This document shows, piece after piece, positions 1-6,200 of a stretch of DNA of 9,953 bases. Positions within the stretch are counted from its first letter, which is position 1; the number at the start of each line of letters is the position of its first letter. Under the pieces are notes generated by a model. The model ran no database searches. It had not been told where the DNA came from and worked only from the letters and a program-made list of their open reading frames with translations. Where the stretch lies: assembly GCA_903921835.1 (NCBI GenBank), contig CAIXRL010000204.1, positions 1 through 9,953 on the forward strand. Direction: 5' to 3'. The DNA comes from Candidatus Eiseniibacteriota bacterium (GTDB taxonomy: Bacteria; Eisenbacteria; RBG-16-71-46). The position numbers and the translations under genes were made by a program.

Positions 1-13
1 CGCAAGGGGCGCG

Positions 14-33
14 CCCCCGGCACGCGCCGGGGG
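14..33 (-). terminator. GC-rich hairpin after rocD, possible terminator
   Basis: An exact inverted repeat with 8-bp arms (cccccggc and gccggggg) surrounds a 4-base loop, starting 15 bases beyond the rocD stop on the minus strand. Its position at the end of the operon fits transcription termination or 3' end protection. No T-rich tract follows within the few bases left in the window, so an intrinsic terminator is not proven. Confidence 0.4.
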
Positions 34-48
34 TCGCACCCGTGAGGT

Positions 49-1281
49 TCACCGCAGTACTCGCGCGATCCGCTCGAACGCCCAGTCGAGGTCGTCCTGC
101 TCGATCACCAGCGGCGGCGCGATGCGCAGCACGCTCTCGACCGTGTCCTTGCAGAGTACACCCTCGGCCATGAGTTTCTTGGCATAGGCCTTCGCCGGCC
201 CCGCTTCCTTGTGCAGCTCGATGCCGATGAGCAGGCCGCGGCCGCGCACTTCCTTCACGATCGGCGAGCCCAGCGCACGCAGCCGCGCCATGAATGCCTC
301 GCCCAAGCTGGCGGCGCGCTCGGCGAGACCGTCGCGCACGAGCACGCGCATTGCGGCGCGGGCCACCGCGCACGCCAGCGGGTTGCCGCCGAACGTGCTG
401 CCGTGGTCGCCCGGCGAGAACACGCCCAGCACCTCGCGCGAGGCCAGGACCGCGGAGACGGGCATCATGCCGCCGCCGAGCGCCTTGCCCAGGATAAGCA
501 CGTCGGGCTTGACGCCCTCGTGGTCGCACGCCAGCAGCCTGCCGGTGCGGGCCAGGCCGGTCTGGATCTCGTCGGCCATGAACAGCACGCGCTGCCTGCG
601 GCACAGCTCGCGCGCGCCGGCGAGGTAGCCCGCCGGCGGCACCACGATGCCGCCCTCGCCCTGGATGGGTTCGACCAGGAAGCCGACCGTGTTCGGCCCG
701 ATCGCCGCCTCGAGCGCCGCCAGGTCACCGTAGGGGACCAGTTTGAAGCCGGGCGTGAACGGCCCGAAGCCGTCGCGGTACTGCGGGTCGTCCGAGAAGC
801 TCACGATGCTGATCGTGCGCCCGTGGAAGTTGCCCTCGCAGCAGAGGATCTCCGCCTGGTCCCCGGCCACGCCCTTCACGCGGTAGCCCCACTTGCGCGC
901 GGTCTTGAGCGCCGTCTCCACGGCCTCGGCGCCGGTGTTCATGGGGAGCACGAGTTCCTGCCCGCAGAGCTTCGTGATCTCCTCGCAGAAAGGCCCGAAC
1001 TGGTCGTTGTGGAACGCGCGCGAGGTCAGCGCCAGCGTGCGCGCCTGCTCCACGAACGCGGCCACGATCTCGTCGTGCCCGTGCCCGAAGTTGAGCGCCG
1101 AGTAGGCGCTCAACATGTCGAGGTAGCGCTTTCCGTCCACGTCCTCGACCCACGCGCCGCGGCCGCGCGCGATGACCACGGGCAGCGGCGCGTAGTTGCG
1201 CGCGCTGTGCCCTTCGGCCATCGCGATGTGGCGCGCGGTCTCGCCCGTGGGCGCGGCCGTGCCGTGTTCAACGTGCGCCAT
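49..1281 (-). CDS. rocD: Ornithine aminotransferase (ornithine-oxo-acid transaminase)
   Basis: This is a 410-residue class III PLP-dependent aminotransferase. It should move the delta-amino group of L-ornithine to 2-oxoglutarate, giving glutamate semialdehyde and glutamate, a cytosolic step linking arginine/ornithine breakdown to proline and glutamate. Visible family features are GAEAVETA (117-124), FHGRT (152-156), the PLP-binding Asp237 in ADEIQTGLARTGR, the Schiff-base Lys266 in LGKALGGG, and TFGGNPLA (296-303). NYAPLPV (Tyr30) and LSAYSALNFGHGH (Tyr60) match the segments carrying Tyr55 and Tyr85 in human ornithine aminotransferase, which favours ornithine over acetylornithine or GABA as substrate. 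Length is normal for bacterial RocD and nothing is truncated. The ATG lies 14 bp inside the end of the upstream NTPase gene and has a strong Shine-Dalgarno, so translational coupling is likely. Acetylornithine aminotransferase is the main alternative. Confidence 0.93.
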   Translation of the reverse strand: MAHVEHGTAAPTGETARHIAMAEGHSARNYAPLPVVIARGRGAWVEDVDGKRYLDMLSAYSALNFGHGHDEIVAAFVEQARTLALTSRAFHNDQFGPFCEEITKLCGQELVLPMNTGAEAVETALKTARKWGYRVKGVAGDQAEILCCEGNFHGRTISIVSFSDDPQYRDGFGPFTPGFKLVPYGDLAALEAAIGPNTVGFLVEPIQGEGGIVVPPAGYLAGARELCRRQRVLFMADEIQTGLARTGRLLACDHEGVKPDVLILGKALGGGMMPVSAVLASREVLGVFSPGDHGSTFGGNPLACAVARAAMRVLVRDGLAERAASLGEAFMARLRALGSPIVKEVRGRGLLIGIELHKEAGPAKAYAKKLMAEGVLCKDTVESVLRIAPPLVIEQDDLDWAFERIARVLR

Positions 1282-2641
1282 GGGTCACCTCCGGCCCGTC
1301 CGCGACCTCGTTCCTCCGCCGCTCGATCGCGGCCTTGATCGCCCTGGGCAGGACGTTGCGATCGTGCTCCTCGAGTTCGTACGTCACGCGCGTCGATGGC
1401 TTGTCGATCGTGAGCACGCGCGTCAGGTCGATGGGCGTCGCGATCAGCACCACGTCGCACGGCACCGCGGCGATCGTGTCGGAGAGCTCCTTGACCTGCT
1501 TGTCGCCGTAGCCCATGGCGGGCAGCACTTCGGTGACGTGCGGGTACTTGACGAACACGTTCCGGATCGATCCGCACGCGTACGGGCGCGGGTCCACGAT
1601 CTCGGCGGCGCCCAGGCGCTTCGCGGCCACCAGGCCGGCGCCGTACTTCATCTCGCCGTGCGTCAGCGTGGGGCCGTCCTCGATCACGAGCACGCGCTTG
1701 CCCTTCACCATCTCGGGCTTGTCCACCGCCACGGGCGAGTTCGCGCGCAGGATCGTGGCGTGTGGGTTGGCGGAGCGGATGTTGGCCTCGACCTGCGCGA
1801 CCTTCTCCGGCTCGGCCGTGTCCACCTTGTTCACGATGACGATGTCCGCCATGCGCATGTTGGTCTCGCCCGGGTAATACGACAGCTCGTGCCCCGCGCG
1901 GTGCGGATCGGCGACCACGATGTTCAGGTCGGGCTTGTAGAACGGCAGGTCGTTGTTGCCGCCGTCCCAGAGGATCACGTCGGCTTCCATCTCGGCGCGC
2001 CGCAGGATCAGCTCGTAGTCCACGCCCGCGAAGATCAGGTTGCCCGCGGTGATGTGCGGCTCGTACTCCTCGCGCTCCTCGATCGTGCACTTGTGCAGGT
2101 CGAGGTCCGCCACGCTGCCGAAACGCTGGCAGATCTGCTTGCTGAGGTCGCCGTACGGCATGGGGTGGCGCACCACCGCGACCTTGAGACCCATCTCCTT
2201 CAGGATCTGCGTGATCCGCCTCGACGTCTGGCTCTTGCCGCAGCCCGTGCGCACGGCGCCGACCGCGATCACCGGCTTGGTGCTGCGCACCATGGTCTGC
2301 CCGGCGCCCAGGAGCGAGAACTCCGCGCCCGCGGCGTTGACGCGCGCGGCCTGGTGCATGACGTAGTTGTACGGCACGTCCGAGTACGCGAACGTCACCA
2401 GGTCCACGTCGTATTCCCGGATCAGCTCCTCGAGCCGGGTCTCGGAGTGGATCGGGATGCCGTCGGGGTACTGGGGTCCGGCCAGGACGTTCGGGTACAC
2501 GCGGCCGTCGATATCGGGAATCTGGGTGGCGGTGAAGCAGACGACTTCGATGCCGGGCTGGTGCTTCCACCACACGTTGAAGTTGTGGAAGTCACGACCG
2601 GCCGCTCCCATGATCAGAGTCCGGATCTTGTCCTTGTTCAT
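1268..2641 (-). CDS. Cyclic 2,3-diphosphoglycerate synthetase-like P-loop NTPase
   Basis: The 457-residue product looks like the family of archaeal cyclic 2,3-diphosphoglycerate synthetase (CpgS), whose bacterial members are usually annotated only as GTPases. Residues 1-115 form an N-terminal Rossmann-like part (LIMGAAGRDFHNFN, 9-22). A P-loop follows at 131-137 (RTGCGKS), close to the deviant Walker A of SIMIBI NTPases but with Arg where Lys is usual. Then come WDGGNND (225-231, Walker B-like Asp226), NKVD (271-274, resembling the GTPase NKxD base motif) and EDGPTLTHG (321-329). No signal peptide or membrane segment is seen, so it should be cytosolic. In archaea the enzyme cyclises 2,3-diphosphoglycerate with ATP; I do not claim that for this bacterial protein. 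It is first in an operon with rocD and overlaps it by 14 bp, pointing to a role near ornithine/arginine metabolism. The ATG has a GGAGG nine bases upstream. Family call fairly sure; function unknown. Confidence 0.85.
   Translation of the reverse strand: MNKDKIRTLIMGAAGRDFHNFNVWWKHQPGIEVVCFTATQIPDIDGRVYPNVLAGPQYPDGIPIHSETRLEELIREYDVDLVTFAYSDVPYNYVMHQAARVNAAGAEFSLLGAGQTMVRSTKPVIAVGAVRTGCGKSQTSRRITQILKEMGLKVAVVRHPMPYGDLSKQICQRFGSVADLDLHKCTIEEREEYEPHITAGNLIFAGVDYELILRRAEMEADVILWDGGNNDLPFYKPDLNIVVADPHRAGHELSYYPGETNMRMADIVIVNKVDTAEPEKVAQVEANIRSANPHATILRANSPVAVDKPEMVKGKRVLVIEDGPTLTHGEMKYGAGLVAAKRLGAAEIVDPRPYACGSIRNVFVKYPHVTEVLPAMGYGDKQVKELSDTIAAVPCDVVLIATPIDLTRVLTIDKPSTRVTYELEEHDRNVLPRAIKAAIERRRNEVADGPEVTHGAR
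1285..1292 (-). promoter_or_regulatory. Shine-Dalgarno of rocD inside the upstream gene
   Basis: On the minus strand this reads GGAGGTGA, nearly fully complementary to the 16S rRNA 3' end, with the GGAGG core six bases from the rocD ATG. It lies within the last codons of the NTPase gene, so rocD can initiate on its own or by re-initiation. It supports the chosen rocD start. Confidence 0.8.
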
Positions 2642-2650
2642 GATGGGCAG

Positions 2651-2655
2651 CCTCC
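2651..2655 (-). promoter_or_regulatory. Shine-Dalgarno of the NTPase gene
   Basis: GGAGG on the minus strand, nine bases before the ATG ending at 2641. It supports this start for the first gene of the minus-strand operon. Confidence 0.7.
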
Positions 2656-2720
2656 GTTGAGGCAGGCGACGTCGGGCGCGAGGGCGATGCTGCGGCCCGT
2701 TCGCTGCGAGTTCTCACGGC

Positions 2721-2736
2721 GGAGCACGCATGCTCC
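2721..2736 (-). promoter_or_regulatory. Small hairpin in probable leader of the NTPase-rocD operon
   Basis: Perfect 6-bp arms (ggagca and tgctcc) enclose a 4-base loop about 80 bases upstream of the NTPase start codon. If transcription starts further upstream it would form in the 5' leader. As DNA it could be a short operator. The stem is short and no anti-structure was found. Confidence 0.3.
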
Positions 2737-2759
2737 ACCCACGACGACGCGTTGCCGTT

Positions 2760-2869
2760 GCCTGAAACGCACGCATCAAGTGAGCCATGGGAATGCGCGT
2801 CGCGGGCGTCCCGGCACCTCTGGCGAGATGTGTGCGGGGCGTGGAGTTATCCCGGGGACCGTTTCAGGC
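2760..2869. repeat. Widely spaced 10-bp inverted repeat
   Basis: The exact 10-mer gcctgaaacg (2760-2769) recurs inverted as cgtttcaggc (2860-2869), with 90 bases between the arms and 100 bases centre to centre. Both arms lie in the divergent promoter region. Such spacing would suit two half-sites of a looping regulator, but one 10-bp match in a region this size has a real chance of being accidental. Confidence 0.35.
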
Positions 2870-2895
2870 GCGGACAGGAGACGCGGGGGCAGGTC

Positions 2896-2908
2896 TGCCA
2901 CGGTGGCA
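2896..2908. promoter_or_regulatory. 13-bp dyad TGCCACGGTGGCA, candidate operator
   Basis: Perfect 6-bp arms (TGCCAC/GTGGCA) flank a single central base. The site is 48 bases upstream of the candidate kinase -35 hexamer and about 255 bases from the NTPase start, so it could serve either divergent gene. The TGGCAC arm recalls a sigma-54 -24 element, but no matching TTGC -12 element follows at the right distance, so I read it as a protein-binding dyad at most. Confidence 0.35.
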
Positions 2909-2955
2909 CGCCCGCGGTCGCGGAAGTCAGGGTAAGCGCCGGGTTCTGGACGTAT

Positions 2956-2985
2956 TTGACACGTTCTGACAGAACTCTGAAACAT
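2956..2985 (+). promoter_or_regulatory. Candidate sigma-70-type promoter for the kinase
   Basis: A consensus -35 hexamer TTGACA sits at 2956-2961 in an AT-rich island. Eighteen bases further is AAACAT (2980-2985), a poor -10 that still keeps the second-position A and the final T of TATAAT. Transcription from here would give a leader of over 200 bases before the kinase ATG at 3219. The weak -10 and long leader make this tentative. Confidence 0.3.
2963..2975. promoter_or_regulatory. 13-bp dyad GTTCTGACAGAAC in the promoter spacer, candidate operator
   Basis: Perfect 6-bp arms (GTTCTG/CAGAAC) surround one central base, lying between the TTGACA hexamer and the possible -10. A dimeric repressor bound here would block the promoter. 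The arms resemble no operator I can name with certainty; the GTTC half-site recalls some LexA boxes, but spacing and symmetry do not fit a known LexA consensus. Confidence 0.4.
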
Positions 2986-3218
2986 CAAATGGTCCGACCG
3001 AACAGCGACACGCCGAGGCGGCGGCCCCCGGCGCCCATGCGCGCAGACTGCCGCGTTTTGGCCCCATCCGCAGTCTTTGGCGCCCAACCCATGGCGAAGT
3101 GGTCAGGCTGTCGGACGGCCCGGTGGTCCCCGATGCGGGTTCACGAAACCTCTGGAAACGCCGATACCACAACATTCACGGTGCGGCGCACGAGCCGGGA
3201 GACGCGAAAGACCAGAAG

Positions 3219-6200
3219 ATGGGCGAATCCTCGAAGCCTCAGACAGCACTCTTTCGGGTGCGGACGCACTCGCGCCTGTGGGTGATGGCGTTGCTCATGG
3301 CCCTCCTCACCGCCGGGGCGGCTCTCGCCTGGTGGTCGGCGGAGCGACTCGACCGTGACATGCGCGCCGACCTGATCCAGCAAGCGCGGTGGGTGGCGCA
3401 GGCCGTGGACGTCGAGCGCGTCAACGGTCTCACCGGCACGAAAGCGGACCTGGCCAGCCCCGTCTACCTGCAGCTCAAGGAACAGCTCGCGGCCGTGCGG
3501 TCGGCCAGCCCAAGGTGCCGGTTCATCTACCTACTGGGCCGCAAGGCCGACGGCACGATCTACTTCTTGGTGGACAGCGAGCCGGCCGGCTCGAAGGATT
3601 GCTCCCCCGCCGGGCAGGTCTACGCGGAGGTCCCCGAAGGATTCCGGCGGGTGTTCGACACGAGGGCGGACGCCGCCGAAGGTCCGTATCCCGACCGTTG
3701 GGGTTCATGGGTCACCGCGCTGGCCCCGCTGGGCGATCCGCGCACCGGCGCGGTGGTGGGCGTGCTGGCAATGGACATCGACGCCCGCGCCTGGAACGGG
3801 ATGCTGGTCCGGGCCGCGCTGCCGCCGGCGTTGCTGGCGCTGCTGCTGGCCGTGCTGCTGGTGGCGGGCCTGGCGCTGCTGAGTCTGCGCTCCCGCAACG
3901 CGGTCGTGCCGCCGCGCTGGATGTGGCGCCTGGAACCGGGCCTGGCGGTCTCGGTCGGACTGGCCCTGACGCTGTTTGCGGCGTGGATGGCCCACACGGC
4001 CGAATCCCGCAGCCGCAGCCAGGCTTTCGAAAACCTGGCTGCCCTCCAAACGGCGCCGACTGCCGACAGGCTGCAGGACATCGCCGATATCAAGCTCGAG
4101 GGTGTTGCGCGCTTCCTCTCCGGCAGCGAGCAGGTCACCCCCGAGGCGTTCCGGCAGTTCACGGCCTACCTGACCCGGACTCCGTTCGTCAGTGCCTGGG
4201 AGTGGATCCCGGCCGTGCCGGCGGCGGACAAGGCCCGCTTCGAACAGGCGGCCCGCGCCGCAGGCCAGGCGGGATTCGAGATCTGGCAGAAGGACACGCA
4301 AGGGCAGCGGGTTCCGGCCACCGGGCGAGCCGTCTACTACCCGGTCTTCCGCGTGGCGCCACTTGCGGGCAACGAAAGCGCCGCCGGTTTCGATCTTGGC
4401 TCCGAGCCGGTGCGCCGCGCGGCGCTGGAAGAGGCGGCGCGTACCGGCCTGACCATCGGCACGGAACCCATCACGCTGGTGCAGGAAACGGCCCACCAGA
4501 AGGGAATGCTGATCTACCGGCCCGTCTACGGTCGCGGTGATCCCGTTCACCCGCGCGGCTTCGCGCTGGCCGTGCTGCGGATGGGAGCGGTGCTGGGGAG
4601 CGGGGATCCGGACAGCGCGGCGTTCACGGAACTTTCGCTCCTGCGCCCCGGCGCGCCGCGGGAGCCACTCGCCTCGACCCGGGATGTCGCCGGCACCCCG
4701 GCCGCGGGGCTGTCCGCGATGCGACCCGTCTTCGCCTTCGGCAGGTCGTTTGCGCTGACCACGAACGCGGGGCCGGAGTTCACGCGTCAGCACCCGATGC
4801 GGTCCGGCTGGCTCGCCACATTGGTCGGGCTGGCGCTGACCAGTGCCCTTGCCGTCGTCGTCGCCGCGACCCTCCGCCGGCGCGAGGAGTTGGAGCGGAT
4901 GGTGGCGGAGCAGACCCGGGGACTGCGGGCAAGCGAGCAATCCTATCGCAATCAGTTCGATCTCAACTCGGCGGTGATGCTGCTGATCGATCCCGATGAC
5001 GGAGCGATCGTCGCCGCCAATGCCGCCGCGCTGAGCTTCTACGGCCATCCGCGGGAGCGGCTGCTGGCCATGAAGATCAGCGACATCAACATCCTGCCGA
5101 TTTCCGAACTCCGCCAGCGCATAGCCTCGGTCAAGCCTGAAGGAGGCTCGCGGTTCGAGTTCCAGCACCGCCTGGCGGATGGTTCGCTCCGGGACGTGGA
5201 GGTGTCGGCAAGCCGCATTCAGTTTGGCGGGAGAGGCATTCTGCACTCGATTGTCCAGGACATCACCGAGCGCAAACGGGCGCTGGCGGCGCTGCAGGAC
5301 AGCGAACGGCGCTTCACCGAACTTGCCCGGCAGAGCGGCATATTCACCTGGGAGGTGGATGCCCAGGGCCTCTACACCTATGTCAGCGAGGTCTCCGAGG
5401 CGGTCCTGGGCTATCGCCCGGACGAACTGGTGGGCCGGATGCACTTCTACGACCTGCATCCTGAATCCGGGCGCGAGGAGTTCAAGATCGCCGCCTTCGA
5501 GGCATTCGAGCGGAAGGTGGCGTTCCAGGACCTCGTCAACGCGGCGCAGACCAGCGCAGGCCGACCGGTGTGGATCTCCACCAACGGGATTCCCATGCTG
5601 AACGCCGACGGGACCCTGCGAGGCTACCGAGGCTCCGACACCGACATCACCGCGCGCAAGCAGGCAGAGGATGCGGTGACGCAGGTCTCCCAGCGTCTCG
5701 CGCTGGCCGCGCTGGCCGGCGGCGTGGGCGTCTGGGAGTACGACACGGTCGGCGGCCAGCTGGTCTGGGACGAGGAGATGTACCGCCTCTACGGAATCAC
5801 GACGAGTCACTTCGCTGGTACGTACCGGAGCTGGCTGGACCGCCTTCACCCGGAGGACCGCGAGCGGGGGGATGCCGAAGTCCAGATGGCGCTTCGCGGG
5901 GAGAAGGACTTCGACACCGAGTGTCGCGTGATCTGGCCGGACGGGAGCATTCATGACGTTCGTGCTTTTGCCATCGTGCAGCGCGACGCCTCCGGGCTGC
6001 CCCTGCGCATGATCGGCACGAACTGGGACGTCACCGCCCGGAAGCAGAGCGAGGATGAAGTCCGGCGCAGCGCCGCTTTGATCGGTTCCCTGCTCGATTC
6101 GATACCCGACATCATCTTCTTCAAGGACGTGAATGGCGTCTACCTGGGCTGCAACCCGTCCTTCGCCGAGTTCGTGGGACGGTCACGGGACGAAATCGTC

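Larger units (their letters stand above)
2642..3218. other. Divergent intergenic region, no gene supported
   Basis: About 577 bases separate the minus-strand NTPase-rocD operon from the plus-strand kinase. Open frames exist on both strands (for example 2776-3087 minus and 2752-3285 plus), but their products are rich in Arg, Pro and Ser, show no recognisable domain and lack convincing ribosome binding sites. I read them as chance openings in GC-rich DNA. The stretch must hold both divergent promoters. It contains the hairpin, inverted repeat, dyads and candidate promoter listed separately, and a locally AT-rich patch at about 2953-2990 that stands out from the surroundings. Confidence 0.7.

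Noticed and set aside
2904..2920. A possible sigma-54 promoter starting TGGCAC.
   Set aside because: No TTGC-type -12 element lies at the required spacing after the -24-like hexamer.
2776..3087. A 103-codon minus-strand open frame in the divergent intergenic region.
   Set aside because: Its Arg/Pro-rich product shows no domain, it lacks a clear ribosome binding site, and it runs across the candidate promoter and dyads; typical of chance frames in GC-rich DNA.
3085..3160. A tRNA-like look (tggtcaggc, then gggttcacgaa) upstream of the kinase.
   Set aside because: The supposed T arm gives only ggtt/aacc with a five-base loop, and no acceptor stem or anticodon arm can be drawn.
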